Positions 22,551 through 36,305 of a DNA stretch of 64,000 nucleotides are shown here, piece by piece; the stretch's first letter is position 1; each line of letters opens with the position of its first letter. Location: assembly GCA_026413225.1 (NCBI GenBank), contig CM048557.1:3100001-3164000 (forward strand), in the 5' to 3' direction. This stretch comes from Otis tarda. Taxonomy: Eukaryota > Chordata > Aves > Otidiformes > Otididae. Under the pieces are notes generated by a model that was not told the origin of the DNA, did no database searches, and saw only the letters and a list, made by a program, of their open reading frames with translations. The position numbers and the translations under genes were made by a program.

Positions 22551-25500
22551 CTGTGGGCTATGTTAGTGTTAATACATGAATGGGTGTTATGTATATTCCT
22601 TTAGATCCTTTGACAAAATTATCTATGTATGTCTGCCTGAAAGGTGATTTAAAAAGATGTTACTGCCTGACATGGTATCATTATAAGTGACAAATTAGAC
22701 TTGGCCACTAACTTCTTTTTTTTTGTGACTTTCTTCCTGGTCTTTGTTACAAGCTAGTTCCTGATCCTCCAAACTCTTAAGTAAATCTGCCATTTACTAA
22801 TCTCACACCAAATGGAATGGCATAGGATGTATGAAAAATCCTATGGCATGTTTCTGCAGAGACTTTACAGAAAGAGACTTCAATCTTTATTTCTGGGTTT
22901 TTTTTTTTTAAGGAAACACTATAACTTCTGTCCATGTTTGACATGTGCCAGATATTAGAAAGTATAAACACCTTGGTAATCTGTCTTGAATGATATTCCT
23001 GTGTACTACTATTTGTTACATGTATTATTCTTAGCTCCTAAGGGCCAAAGTTGTTACACAGCTCAGGATGTGCCATGACCTGTAATTATACAGATTAGGA
23101 TCTCAGAATTCCTTTTCCTGCCTCCATGCAGGACTACGTATTTTCTGCTTGTTTATCATGCAGGGAACAGGAATCATAATCTTTAGCTGGCTTTTCTCAC
23201 TAATTAGTTATTCTTTTTCTTTCTTCTTTAATTTTTTTTTCTTTCATGTAGTGACAGTTTTGCAAATAGCTTTCCCTTTCAAAAAACTGAATCATGTTTG
23301 ACTCTAGTTTTCTTTTCTCCATGTGTCTGAAGTGACTGTACATGTTATACAGACAGGAGAAAACTTGAATCAACTAGAAAGTGATGTTTGTGTGGGAATT
23401 GTTGCTTTACAAACATGTTGGAAGCTAATGAGCTCTTCTTTCTAGTGCTAAGCACTTCCAAAACCATTTCTATATAATAGTTTTGGCTCAAGTATCAGGT
23501 GGATGAATGTGATATAGCAGATACGGAGAAAAATATAGCATAAGCTTTAGCTTGTTATTAGCTCTTTATTAGACTTTTACCAAACAAAGATACATAGTCT
23601 TACAATCAAAGAAAACACTAGAGAGTTAAAGATGAATCAAAAGAAAGCCATGCAAGAAGATCTGGCAGCCTATATAATGCATCTGTAGCCTTACTGTGTA
23701 TCAGGCCCAAAGCTGCAAACACTGCTTTTTGTAGAGAAACCAGATGCTGCCACTGGAAAATGTCTCAGTTTGACATCTATGGCCAGATGGTCAAACCTGT
23801 GCCCTCTGTATATTGTAATGCATGCAAATAATTCTGCCAAGTGTAGAAAAACAGGAGTATGATCCAGTGATTGTCAGCAGTTAAACAGTATTACAGCAAA
23901 TTCTTGCATACACAGCCAAGGGACATAAAGTTGTTGGTGATTGTTTATGCTGCATGTGTGAGCCAGTTGTGAGATCTAAGCTTTGGCTTGGCAATGGTCC
24001 TGACCTTGAGCAGCTGTTTCAGTTTAGGAAGGGCAGGTACTTGTCTCAGGAGGGAGGTAACAGACACTGGACCTCTAGTATCATGGCCTCTCAGTAATCA
24101 TGGCCTGCTGGTAATGGATTTAATTGTTTCGCTTTTGTTCTGCTCCAGTGTACAATCAAAGAGACTGAAACCGTCTCTTAAGCTAACCTCTTTGACTTTG
24201 AAAGGGAGACAGGAACAGTTGATGAGAGCGTATAGGAGCGGGAACTAAAAGCTCTGCCTCTTAAAACCAGTTCACTGCATAGAAACTTGAATTTCTATTG
24301 AGTTTGTCATGCTGGCTCTCTCCTGAGCAAACTGTTGCGAAGCCATCAGTGCACTAAGCATAGCTGCCGAGGTCGGCTGTGAGACAGGGTACAAATCTGG
24401 ACTCAAATCCAGACGAAATAAGAATGTGGATAACCTTGCTTATTTCAAATGGGGATATGCACATCTGTAAACTCTCTTGAGCTGGTATGACAGCTATTAG
24501 GGGATGGTCTGACATTGTAAGTGAGAGCTTTTGGATAAATGTAGTTCACTAGTTAATGGTAATTACAGATCCAACTATATACTTTGTAATATGGAGAGTG
24601 GCTCCAGCTGCATGGTCTGGTAAAAGTGAACTTCTAATAATTTCTTTCTTATTGAAGTTGCCATTGACTGAAATGAGTCAAAACGCATTTTCTGTTCTCC
24701 CTCTAAACTTTACCTGATTGCTTGGCATTATTAAGCAGTTTTTATGTTTTTCACAGTTACTGCATTTCAGTCATAAACATGATAGGTGAAATACACTTTG
24801 GATGAAAGATGCCACAGATCACTGAGTGCTGTTATGGGACTTGTTTCCAAAGAAGTTACTGGGAATGCAATGGTACACTTGAGAGTCTTTTTTACCTACC
24901 TCATTAGTGTTTGTGTGTATAACTGGGCTAATAAACTTTAAAAGCCATGCAAAGATTTTACAATGCTAGTGATACAAACAGAACATTTGCCTTTATTCTT
25001 ACTGCTCAAAAGCTTCACAAGCTGTGCTATCCCCATTACCTTTTTTCAATGAATGTCATCCCATGAGAAATTTCAAATCCCTTATGAACTAACTGAATGT
25101 AGGCAAAATGAAAAAAATCAGTTTGCCCAGCAGGAATTTTGCACAGGCTAATTCTTAGAGAAGAATTTTAATTTACTCCAAAACACTTAGGGTGATATCT
25201 TTGGGTAGGAATTGCCAATTTATGCTCAATGAGAAACACAGTTTCCACAACTACCTGAGTAGTATAATATAGTTCTTTTCTCTCTAGCATTCCTTGACAC
25301 TGTAGAATAGCTGTAAGCTACCTTTTTTTTTTTTTTTCAGATTGTGACATATGGGTGATGGTTGGCTGCTGTAACACTTCTTTTCATAGTATCAGATAGG
25401 ATTTACTTAGAGTAGCATTACGGGCAAGGGGAAGTTCTGCAGCCTCATAGTTGAGGTTATAGTCAAGCCTGAAATGAGAGTGGAATTTACTGTTTTAAGC

Positions 25501-25557
25501 ATAGAATTGCAGATTACAAGAGTTAATTGGTGATGAGTTATTCAGAAAATACGGCAT
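22551..25557. other. Intergenic, nothing recognised
   Basis: AT-rich DNA with occasional homopolymer T tracts (22716, 22896, 25322). No gene or repeat family was recognised. Confidence 0.55.
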
Positions 25558-25725
25558 TGTGGTTTAATCCCAGCCTGCACCAGACACCCGCTTGCTTACT
25601 CTCCCCCTCCCCAGCAGGATGGGGGAGAAAATCAAAAGGGTAAAAGTAAGAAAACTCATGGGTTGAGATAAAGACAGTTTACTAGGACAGCAATGGAAGA
25701 GATAATAGCAATGGTAATATATTTC

Positions 25726-25747
25726 AATAATAATAATAATAATAATA
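25726..25747 (+). repeat. (AAT)n microsatellite in LTR
   Basis: A trinucleotide run of about seven units inside the LTR. Such runs are common in this LTR type near the end opposite the promoter. Confidence 0.8.
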
Positions 25748-25863
25748 CAATACAGAAAATGAATTATGCACAATTCCTCACCACCTGACAACTCGAAAAC
25801 TGGCACAGCAGTGACCTCAGAACAGCAATTTCCTGAGAAAGAGGTACCCACAAGCCAATCCCC

Positions 25864-25870
25864 CTTATAT
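25864..25870 (-). promoter_or_regulatory. TATA-like box of the LTR
   Basis: ATATAAG on the minus strand, at the position matching the TATA box in this LTR type, just downstream of a conserved ATTCCA...CATGC stretch. Confidence 0.45.
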
Positions 25871-26051
25871 GCTGAGCATGATGCCTATGGTTTGGAATAC
25901 TTCCTTTGTCCAGTTTCGGTCAACTGTACTGGCTGTAGCCCTCCCAACTTCTTGCACCTGCACATTAGCAAAAGCTGGGAAGCTGGAAAAAGTCCTTGAT
26001 CTCTTAGCAACAACTAATAACATCAGTGTATTATCAACTTCTTCACATAAT

Positions 26052-26304
26052 TGTCTTAAACTAAAAGAGGGTAGATTTAGATTAGACATAAGGCAGATAT
26101 TTTTTACAGTGAGGGTGGTGAAACACTGGAACAGGTTACCCAGAGAAGTGGTTGATGCCCCATCCCTGGAAGAATTCAAGGCCAGGTCGGGTGGGGCTCT
26201 GAGCAACCTGATCTGGTTGGAGATGTCCCTGCTTCTTGCAGGGGGGTTGGACAAGATGACCTTTGAAGGTCCCTTCCAACCCAAAGTATTCTATGATTCT
26301 TTAT
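26052..26304 (+). mobile_element. CR1 LINE 3' end nested in an LTR
   Basis: Plus-strand CR1 3' end: TTAAACTAAAAGAGGGTAG, then the block ending the ORF2 (GAGGGTGGTGAAACACTGG...), the stop region and a terminal ATTCTATGATTCT. It interrupts the LTR between its ATCAACTTCTTCACATA and ATCTGATACCGAATCC segments, so it is younger than the LTR. Confidence 0.9.
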
Positions 26305-26379
26305 CAAATCTGATACCGAATCCGAAACACAGCAGCTACTGGGAAGAAACTTAACTCCATCCCAGCCAAAACCAGGACA

Positions 26380-29300
26380 ATCATAAATGTATGTATAGTG
26401 ATTGATCTCTGGTTTGAACAGTTTAGATGCATATGGAAAACACGTCACAAAGTGGTTCAATATAGAACAGTGTGAAAATAGTTTATGCTGGATTTAGATC
26501 CTTAGGGTGAACAAATCTTTCATGGAATTGTGTTTTTAAGCAAGGAGCTATCTAAGGTTGGGAAACACTCTTAAGATGGTGAAGTGTGCCCCAGAAGTCT
26601 ATAGAAATGGTGACTAAATTTGGTTTTCTTTACATGGTTTCTATTCCACCACTGCTTTTTCAGGACTAGTGTCCCATTAAGTTGAAATTTACTCCTCTCC
26701 AACTTCATTCTTCGTTCCTGCTTATGCCATTGAAATAAGCGGTAATTGTCCCTAGATCTGGCACTCTTTTCAGTTCTTTTTTTCCCGTTTGGCTTGAGTT
26801 TGACCATTTTAGGTGATGCAATTTAGTCAGGACTGCTTTGATGTCTGCAGTGCTCCCCTCCTGCAGCTTTCTCCGGTCCTTTAGTATCTTGAGAACCAAG
26901 TTAAGAAACTTGTGAAAACTTGCTGAAATTTCCATTGTTCACTTACTTTTATATTCACACAATGTGCTCATGAGAATGATACAACTAGAAATGGCATGGG
27001 AAAGAGTGTTGATGAATATGAACTGTATCATTATGCCAATGTATTAGCATTGTATAAAGTATTTTTTTAATCCAAAAGCAACTACTTTTCTTTTTCTCAG
27101 TAGTATCCATACAGAATGATTTTTCAATTGAATTTTAAAGCCTGTTTTTGAAATTTATGCTTACCTATTTTGGAATGTCCTGATGCTTCATATGTTCTGA
27201 TTTCCTTTTTCTTCCCTTTCATAGATGCTTGTAATATTAACTATATACTCATAAATAAAAAAAACAACTCTCTTGCCTGAAGGAAGTTTATTGTGTGTTT
27301 GTAAAAGATTGGTTCAGGGAGTTGAATTCCGTTGGACCACACACACTTGCAGGAACAGTCATAAATTTTGCAATCGCAAGCATGGTTAAATCCTTTATTT
27401 ATAAGTTAACGTACTTTTTATACTGTCAGAAAATAGTGAGCAGAATGTAGTTCTGATGCATCTGTCTTATATGTCAGGAATGTCTGCCAGTTTACAATTT
27501 TCAAACCAATAGTTTGTTGTCATCTCAAACATCAGTCTTCAGTGTGAACAGTTGCGTACTAAATTAAACAAACAGAAGCCCTGTCTTACTATAAATAGCA
27601 GGCAAACATGTTTTGATAAATTAACTTTAAAACAACTCTAACTGTATGTAAAATATTGTGGAGAAAATATAAATTGTGAAGGTCTATTTAGTTACAACTG
27701 GCAAACAGAGGGAGCTGGACAGATTGTGGCTTTTAATTCTCATCACTGCCTATGGGGGCTAAAGAATCTCCATTCTCCCAGAACTGATTATAATAGATCT
27801 GATGTAGCACTGCCATCTCAGAGATTGCTGAAAGATGTGAATTTTGCAGTAAAATTGGAACAAAACCCACTAAACTTGGACATAGGTTTGTGTTCTGTGG
27901 TTTTTTTTTACTCCATCTGCTTGGCCTGTGCACATATATGTATATGTACACTAATTCACTTAGAAGTAAGCTTTATCTGTTTGAAAGCTTGCTTGTCTTT
28001 GCAGCTACATCACTTGATCTAATAAAAGGTATTTGTCCTCCAGTAAATCTTGCCAGGTTTATATCCTTAGGCTATTGTAGCTACAACAATGTTAGTTAAT
28101 TTGCCAGGTTTGCACATACATTGCAGCCAGGTTGTGGAAAAGTATAACATAAGAGAGGCAGAATTTGATACATTAGGTAATCAACTACATGTTAGTATTT
28201 AGGTTATTTTTAGTCTGGCTCCTGTGAAGAGTTGGCAGCCAGGACAGCAGGAATAGCTGGGGAAGCTGCACAGCAGAAGTGATGAGCAGGAAGGCTACTT
28301 GTTTATTTCCTAGCAAATAAATATGTAATTTCACAATTTAATTTTGCATTCTGCACAAGAAACAATCAAATTCTAAAAAGCTGTCTCTTCACAGCTTTCT
28401 GTGTTGAGTAGTTTTCAAATTATTAATTAATAGAATAGGAAATGTTTCTGGAATGCTTAATCTGAATAATAAATAAGCAGAATAATTTACTACTCCCCAT
28501 TTGCTAAACACAGTCTCAACAATTTCAGTTAAAAGCTACGTTCTGCTGCTGTTCCATGAACGCTGTATTGTATGATGTTTTCACAATAAGAATTACCAGC
28601 AGGAAATTCAAAAGGCATTCTGTAGCTCCATTTATATATTATATACAATTTATTGTTTTGCTAATATCCTTTATAGTGAAATAACATAGAAGTCCACCCA
28701 GGTATTAGGTTAATGTCCCTGAAGGCAAAGATAGAATGGAATTTAATTGTTTGCTTTCATATGCAACAACATTTATAATATTAATTCATTATTGGCTGAA
28801 GTGAGGGATACCAAATCTTGTTCAAGATTTTTGTATCACATGAATTTAAATGTAGTTAACAGCACGGTATGGAATCAGTAATGCAATAACCGAACAGTGA
28901 TGGGCTTTGGCAGGAATGTTTTTCGGATATACAGGAATGTGATAATTTTTTTGCACTATTTTTCAATCCTTTCTTTTTTTAATGTATTATCACGGAAGAA
29001 GGATATATGATGTAGGAATCAGACAGCTGACACAACCTTGATACAACTGAACAATAAAGAGAAGATTGCATTTGCTTTCTCAGGGCTGAACGTCTAATTG
29101 TTTTTCTTTATTATGGCTTTGTTTTGGCTTTGCTGCACAGTTGATTATCGCAGCAATCTTTGTGCCATCCACCAGCATGGTCTCTTTTGTGATTGTGGAA
29201 CTGGACCTTGTTCTGGGCTCTCACCATGACCTTGTGGGTCTGAGTGCTTGTTCATGGACTGCCACTACACATTATTCTGTTCAGCTTTGTCTGCTACCTT

Positions 29301-32300
29301 GCCTGTTTTGAGACAATTGATGAGCCAAGTTGGGCTGCCCTATGAACTCTTTTGGCTGCCAGTTGGACCAGCCTGCTGTATCAAAGTGATTCCACATATG
29401 AGTTTAGATTACCAAAAGAGTGTTCTGCTATTGAGCCAGAAAGAATAGCCACTTTCTTCTCTTGATTTAAAAATTTTACCACAAGTCTCCAGTTTATTTT
29501 CTCTTATTTCTCATTATTCAGGGAATGCCATAGACAAATCAGAGTAGAATATCCATCATGGGATAGACCCTGATGATCTTCTACCTCTCAGATGTCCTTC
29601 AAACTAATTTGGACAAAAATAAACACTGGAATTTTCTGTCCTGAGTGCTTCAGACATGATTGGTTACTGACTGCCTCAAATGGGTATTTTGTCATTTGGC
29701 TTCTTCAAGTCAGGAGGATAAAAAATGGATACTGTCAGTTGAAAGCACTCTAAATAGCTTAATAGCCATTACCTTAGGCAGTACGTTTTACTCTCCATTT
29801 TGTCTTGATTCCAAAATATTATATCTTTATAATTTGTTGACTACTTTTTCAGATTTGCAGTCTCAGAAGATGAAGATGCCTTCCTGGACCCAGAATAGCT
29901 CCCACAAATCTGTCTGAAAAAGTATTTTAGAAATGCATCACTATAAATCATTAAATATTTGTACCAGAGGGGCATGCATAACCACCCATTAAGTGAATGA
30001 TACTTCTTTCCAGTGTCTGGCCTGGAAAAGATATGAGTATATTGATGCTGTTAAGTGGAGTGCTGATCTTTGGTTTCTACTCTTTCTACTCTTTTCACTG
30101 TGATATATGCAAATATAATGCATTCCTTCAGAAGGTGAATGCATAACAATGTGGTTAAAAGTAGTTAGTATCAGAACATATTATTTTCTCAGAATCTCAC
30201 ATGGTATTTAATATCCATAATAGATTGCACCTAAGTGCACTATGTGTTTGCCTGTTTATAGCTGAGGATCTCAAAATATTTTATGAACATTAAATTGTGA
30301 ACAATATGCAATAACACATATAGGGGAGAAATTTTATTGTAGTTTTAATTAATCTTTCTCTGAATTTGAAGATCCTTTTATCTTTTTCACAAGCATCTGT
30401 AGGTAATAGAAGCAAGTTCTAGTGACAGGGATATTTATTAAAATCTCTGAGGACACAAATCATCTTGTTTTTTAACTTGAAAGTTAGTGCCCAAAACTTG
30501 GCTGTCAAATCCCATTTTAAAAACTAGAATATAAAAACTGAATTCCTAATGTAAGGCACTTTTACTCTGTCAAAGATGACAGAGTTCAAATAATAAAATA
30601 AAATGTTATAATTTTACGTTCTTAGATTTCTAGTAGTGTACTTCCTGGACAAAAAGACTGAGCACTTAAGTGTCCTTCTTGAAGTGCTTCAAAATTACAG
30701 GAATTAGAAGAGTTCAGTGATAGAAACTGCTCTTGAGAGACTGAAAGTGTTCTGGAAGCTGTCCTAAGCAAGTCTTTCCCACTGTAAGCTGTACTAACAC
30801 ATTTTGGACACTTCCAATGCACAATATCAGTGCTGTTCTATCAGATCCTATAGAATATTGCAGAGGGTTTTCATGCTGAGCTGAGCAACCTACTACTTAC
30901 CTCGGACATGCTCTGAATAAAAATGGCTCTTTTTTAGTTGAGACTACAAAATCGGCCAGCTCACAGCTGCACCTGTGTGAACAGGCGTGTGTGTACTCTA
31001 ACAGATGGTTGGGTGGCCAAGAGCTCTGTGTGGGCAAACAGGGTCATCCAAATCATCCTTTACAGAAGTGCTAGGACCTCAAATAATGGTGCACAGTGTC
31101 TTTTAGTGACCTATTCTGACAACTCAGTATTTTTTCTCTATATAAAAGTAATAGAGCTGGCATGGCTCGCTGAAGAAAAATAAATCAGGATGGCAGAGAC
31201 AGAAAATCCTTGAGAGAAGGCTAGGATCAGTCAAGCTTGAAGAACATGTATTATTTTTGTTTCTTGCAGTTGTCTGAGGGAGTAGTTAGTACAGGCTCTG
31301 AAAAGGCAGCCTGTACAAAACTTGACATATGAATATTTCGCCCAGTGCAAGTTGGGAGTTGCACTTGTTTACATATGAAACCAAGAAAGGGATTGAGTGC
31401 CTGTATATCAAGCATAGAAAAACATTTGGCTGAAAATCACCTAAAATAGATACTGTGTGCTGGAACAACAGAGATAGCAGCAGCAGACTGTGCTACATGT
31501 ACATTATCTGCAGCAGTCCTAGTGCTTTTATGTATACCATTAGAGGAATGAGTGATTGCTTCTGTGTATGACCAGATGTCTTACTGAAGACCATTAATCA
31601 AATTTCCCAAGGCAAAAGAAACATTAGGCAATTAATTAAGATATAATACTAGTCTTGTAAGGGGATTCTGACTACACTAATTAATCACGCCAAGTTGGAA
31701 GATTTTGTTCAAGGAGCTCTGAAACACTTTTTGATATACTTCAGAGAAAGGAGCTGTGGGTATTGCAGAGGAGATGTGAACTATTCAAGACACCCATTTT
31801 GCACTCATGTCTGCTGCTGGTATGATGGATTGTGTGTTAGAAAGTCATGGTGAAATCAAGACTTTTTTTGTAGTCACAAAGGCCTTTCCAATGAGCTGCA
31901 GTTGTGTGAGACAAGGAAGCCCTTCTTTCTCTCTGCTGAAATAGAAGAAAAATGCTTTGAATTTTGAAAGTGAAGCTACGGTGCTGTTTTGATTATGTGT
32001 TTGGGGGAAGTATGAAAAGATTATACAGTTGGGAAGAGCTATATCAATGATTATGCTCATTATTTTTTATGTTTAATGCAACAGCATCTAGGATCCATAG
32101 GTTGAAGGCCCTTTCTTGCGGACTTTGTACACTTTCTGATGAAGGAATTGTTCTGGTGTCACTAACAGAGTTTTAAAACTGCAGAAGATTCTGAAAAAGG
32201 TACAAATCAGACAGTAGTAGAGCAGTGACTAACAAAGATTACTGTCTTGAAGGACAAGCCTTTCTTAGATGCATGACAGTAGGAACAGAGTCTTTGTATG

Positions 32301-34085
32301 ATGAGAATCCATTCCCACCTTGCCATATTATTAGGGTGTTAACTTCAAGAGAAGCGAGGCATGTATCCACTCCTGCTTCTTCTTGGCAGTCATGCAAAGG
32401 GGAAGAGTGTTCATGGCTGCTAGGAAGCATATGGGAACTTCCCCATATGTACTGATAATTGAAAATGTCTCATGTCAGTAGTTACTTGAAAATTGCAGCC
32501 TCAGCAATGTAGGAGGACACTGCATATTTTCTTATGATGGGAACATGCAGACTCTCTAAAGGCCAAAGTGAAGGGTTTTTCAGGTTGATAGGAGCATGAC
32601 AGCAACCTTCATCTAGTGCTGAAGGTAACAAGGACAGTTCTGTTAGTTATTTTTTATCTGAAAGCTTTTGAAACCAGCTCTAATTAGAACTCCTACTCCT
32701 CAGTATGTTGTCTGAAGGGCCTGGATAGATAAGTTTATGAGAAGCCTCCTATGGTCAGTCGTGCAGGAAATAAAGTGATTAGAAATAGAAGATCAGATTA
32801 TTTGAAGACTATATTTAAGAAAAGTAACCATTAACTATGAAAATAAGTAAGAAAAGATCTCTTTTGACACATCAACTATAGCAGTCAGGAAAATTAATGA
32901 AATATTGCTGTAAATTTTCAGACTAACAATACACAAATGCATGTACTTGTTTCCTTGGTTACTGGAGCACGTTTTGGTTGATATATCAAGTGACTTCCAG
33001 AAACTGGCCTGACTGTCTGGATAGGCATTGGCTGGAGTTCTTTCCAGAGAGTATGTCTGTGTAGGAGGTAGAGAAAAAGTTCATTAATCAAAAGGATCTA
33101 GAGCACTTAAAACTTGAAAATGGAAAGCCTGCAGTTATTAAAAATTAAGAAGTAAAAACTTTTAATGTCATAGAAGGTCTTTGACAACTAAGGTAGTAAA
33201 ATGGATGGGGTTTTGACAGACTGAGTCAGAGTCAGAGTCAGAGTTCAGGAACTGTATTATGTGGGCTTTATGTGAACTGTGGCTGTCAACCAAAAAGAAA
33301 TCTGCTAACTCAACCAAGGTTAAACAAATACCAATCAGAACTAAGGGGCAAATAGTGAATGTAGCGTAGTTTCTCCAAAAAAGATGGGCATGAGAGTAAG
33401 ATGTCTTATGATGGTTAAGGGGAAGATACCAAAATAAAAGAATGTAACTGAGAGGCTAACTTGACTATTAGCTTGAGAAAGCTGCAAGATGTATGTTTCC
33501 ATAGAAACAAAAGTGACAGATTTCTTTAAATGGTTGCTCCATGGGCCAGAGTCTTTCCGCACTGCCTGGAGAGGATTCGTTGGCAATGGATAGAACAGGC
33601 AGGTGCCAAACTGATGAAATCATCACTGGTAATGAACCTATTAATTGAGATGGAAATCTTGCAGGGGAAAGTATTACAGTAGCTGATACATATGGAAAAA
33701 AAAACCAAGCCATCATGCAATTCTCACCCTTCTTTGGCAGCCTGTCTTTTTAAATTGTGTTAAATGGTCTAATAAGAGATCTTACCTCTTCCCACAAACT
33801 TTGTCTTTCTTTGGTTGTTAGATTGTCATGGACTGAACATTACTATTTGAAAAACAAAATAGTTACTATTTAGTTGTAGCTGTTATAGTTATTTATAGCA
33901 CCTCTTTTTTTCCTGAGATGTTTCAGGAAAAAACAGAAACACTGATTTTTCTTCAGAAAAAGAACAAGAAAGTGCAAAAAAAAAAAAAAGTATGTACACA
34001 AATATCTGTGAGGAAAAAGCTCATATAGGTTATTGAAAAACTTTAAAAAATTTGCTCTGATTTTTGTGTACACATTAGAGTGGCA
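26380..34085. other. Long intergenic stretch, little recognised
   Basis: Mostly AT-rich. Two overlapping minus-strand frames (26935-26705 and 26807-26571) look like one basic, frameshifted polypeptide, but no family is apparent. A less AT-rich stretch at about 29090-29450 may be an old repeat. A short run of AGAGTC-type hexamers lies at 33224-33244. No exon, RNA or known repeat was otherwise recognised. Confidence 0.5.
33224..33244 (+). repeat. AGAGTC hexamer repeat
   Basis: About three and a half units of a GAGTCA-type hexamer; a simple short tandem repeat. Confidence 0.8.
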
Positions 34086-34275
34086 GACAGACATGTACTT
34101 GATGGACAGATCACTCCGTGGATAAGGAATTGGCTGGATGGCCACACTCAAAGAGTTGTGGTCAACAGTTTGTTTTCCAAGTGGAGACTGGTGACAAGTC
34201 TCCATCCTCCTCAGGGGTCGGTATTGGGACTGGCCCTATTTCACATCTTTGTCAGCAACAGGGCCAGTGGGATAG
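34086..34275 (+). mobile_element. Older CR1 LINE, 5' part (split copy)
   Basis: Plus-strand CR1 ORF2 fragment reading [25 protein letters not shown] and SNRASGIE. It stops exactly where an opposite-strand CR1 begins. The protein continues as [12 protein letters not shown] at about 35393, so the two flanks were one element. Confidence 0.9.
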
Positions 34276-35392
34276 AATCATAGAATCATAGAATCACATG
34301 GTTGGATGGGACCTATAAGATCATCTAGTCCAACCGTCTTCCCACTACCATTGCTGCCACAGCTACTAAACCATATCTTGTAGCTTCTCATCAAGCCGCC
34401 TCTTGAACACTGCCAGGGACGGCGACTCCACCACCTCCCTGGGCAGGCCATTCCAGTGCCTGACCACTCTTTGGGAGAAAAAGTTTTTCCTCACGTCCAA
34501 TCTAAACCTCCTTTGGTACAACTTGTGGCCATTTCCTCGGGTTCTGCTTGTTGCCTGGAAGAAGAGGCCAAACCCCTGCTCATCACAACCTGCCTTCAGG
34601 AAGCTATAGAGTGCAATGAGATCTCCCCTGAGCCTCCTCTTCTCCAGACTAAACAATCCCAACTCTCTCAGCCGCTCCTCATAAGACTTGTGCTCCAGAC
34701 CCCTCACCAGCTTTGTTGCCCTTCTCTGGACACGTTCCAGGGCTTCAATGTCTTTCTTGTAGTGAGGGGCCCAAAACTGAACACAATACTCGAGGTGCGG
34801 CCTCGTCAGCGCCGAATACAGGAGGATGATTACCTCCCTGCTCCTGCTGGCCGCACTATTTCTAATGCAGGCCAGGATGCCGTTGGCCCTCTTGGCCACC
34901 TGGGCACACTGTCGGCTCATGTTCAGCTGAGCATCAACCAACACCCCCAGGTCCCTTTCCTCTTCACAGTCCTGCAGCCACTCAGCTCCGAGCCTATAAT
35001 GCTGCATGGGGTTATTGTGGCCAAAGTGCAGGACCCGACACTTGGCCTTGTTGAACCTCATCCCATTCAGCTCAGCCCAGCGATCCAGCCTATCCAGATC
35101 CCTCTGAAGGGCCTCCCTACCCTCAGGCAGATCAACACCGCCACCCAACTTGGTGTCATCTGCAAACTTACTGAGGGTACACTCAATCCCCTCGTCTAGG
35201 TCATCAATAAAGATATTGAACAAGATGGGCCCAAGTACCGACCCCTGGGGGACACCACTTGTAACAGGCTGCCAGCTGGACTTGACTCCATTAACTACTA
35301 CCTGCTGGGCACGGCTCCCTAGCCAGTTCTTTATCCAAAGAAGGGTATACCTGCCCAGTCCATGGGCAGCCAGTTTTCCTAGGAGAATACTG
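34276..35392 (-). mobile_element. Younger CR1 LINE nested in an older CR1
   Basis: A minus-strand insertion of about 1.1 kb, 5'-truncated in the reverse transcriptase. From 35391 to a stop at 34366 one reading frame stays open (about 341 codons): [15 protein letters not shown], an intact FADDTKL catalytic block, [13 protein letters not shown] and [11 protein letters not shown]. The 3' UTR ends in TAGAATCATAGAATCATAG. Its 3' UTR differs clearly from the other copies here, indicating another CR1 subfamily. It lacks the 5' part of ORF2 and cannot be autonomous. Confidence 0.93.
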
Positions 35393-36305
35393 TGTGGAGT
35401 GCACCCTCAGCACGTTTGCTGATGATACCAAGCTATGTGGTGCAGTTGACACGCTGGAGGGAAGGGATGCCATCCAGAGGGACCTTGACAGGCTGGAGAG
35501 GTGGGCCTGTGCAACCTTCATGAAGTTCAACCAGGCCAAGTGCAAGGTCCTGCACCTGGGTCAGGGCAATCCCAAGCACAAGCACAGGCTGGGTGGAGAA
35601 TGAATCAAGACCAGCCCTGAGGAGAAGGACTTGGGAGTGCTGGTGGACGAGAAGCTCAACATGACCTGGCAATGTGCGCTTGCAGCCCAGAAAGCCAAGC
35701 ACATCTTGGGCTGCATCAAAAGAAGCGTGGCCAGCAGGTCAAAGGAGGTGATTCTTCCTCTCTATTCCGCTCCTGTGAGACCCCAGCTGGAGGACTATGT
35801 CCAGCTCTGGACCCCCGACATAAGAAGGATGTGGACCTGTTGGAGTGAGTCCAGAGTAGGACCACAAAAATGATCAAAGGGCTGGAGCACCTCTCCTATG
35901 AAGACAGGCTGAGAGAGTTGGGGCTGTTCAGCCTGGAGAAGAGGAGGCTCTTGGGGAGACCTTATAGAGGCCTTCCAGTACCTCAATGAAGCTTATAGGA
36001 AAGATGGGGAGAAACTCTTCAGTAGGGCCTGTTGCAATAGGACTAGGGGTAATGATTTCAAAATAGAGGGAGATAGATTTAGATTAGATATTAGGAAAAA
36101 AAATTTACCATGAGGATGGTGAAACACTGGAACAGGTTGCCCAGAGAGGTGGTAGATGCCCCATCCCTGGAAACATTCAAGGCCAGGCTGGACGGGGCTC
36201 TGAGCAACCTGATCTGGTTGGAGATGTCCCTGCTCTTTGCAGAGGGGTTGGACTAGATGACCTTTAATAGTCTTTTCCAATCCAAACTATTCTATGATTC
36301 TATTT
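35393..36305 (+). mobile_element. Older CR1 LINE, 3' part (split copy)
   Basis: Continuation of the plus-strand element: [12 protein letters not shown], the C-terminal domain with several frameshifts and stops (for example a TGA at 35601-35603), then the 3' UTR and terminal ATTCTATGATTCTAT. It forms one broken element with 34086-34275. Confidence 0.92.

Larger units (their letters stand above)
25558..26379 (-). mobile_element. Solo LTR of an avian endogenous retrovirus
   Basis: On the plus strand it begins TGTGGTTTAATCCCAGCC and ends CCAAAACCAGGACA, the avian retroviral LTR pattern read in reverse; the termini are TG...CA. Reading on the minus strand fits an LTR: U3, then a TATA-like ATATAAG (25870-25864), then the GAGA-rich part. 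It has an (AAT)n run at 25726-25747 and is split by a CR1 insertion at about 26052-26304. No internal retroviral sequence adjoins it and no clear target-site duplication was found. Confidence 0.75.
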
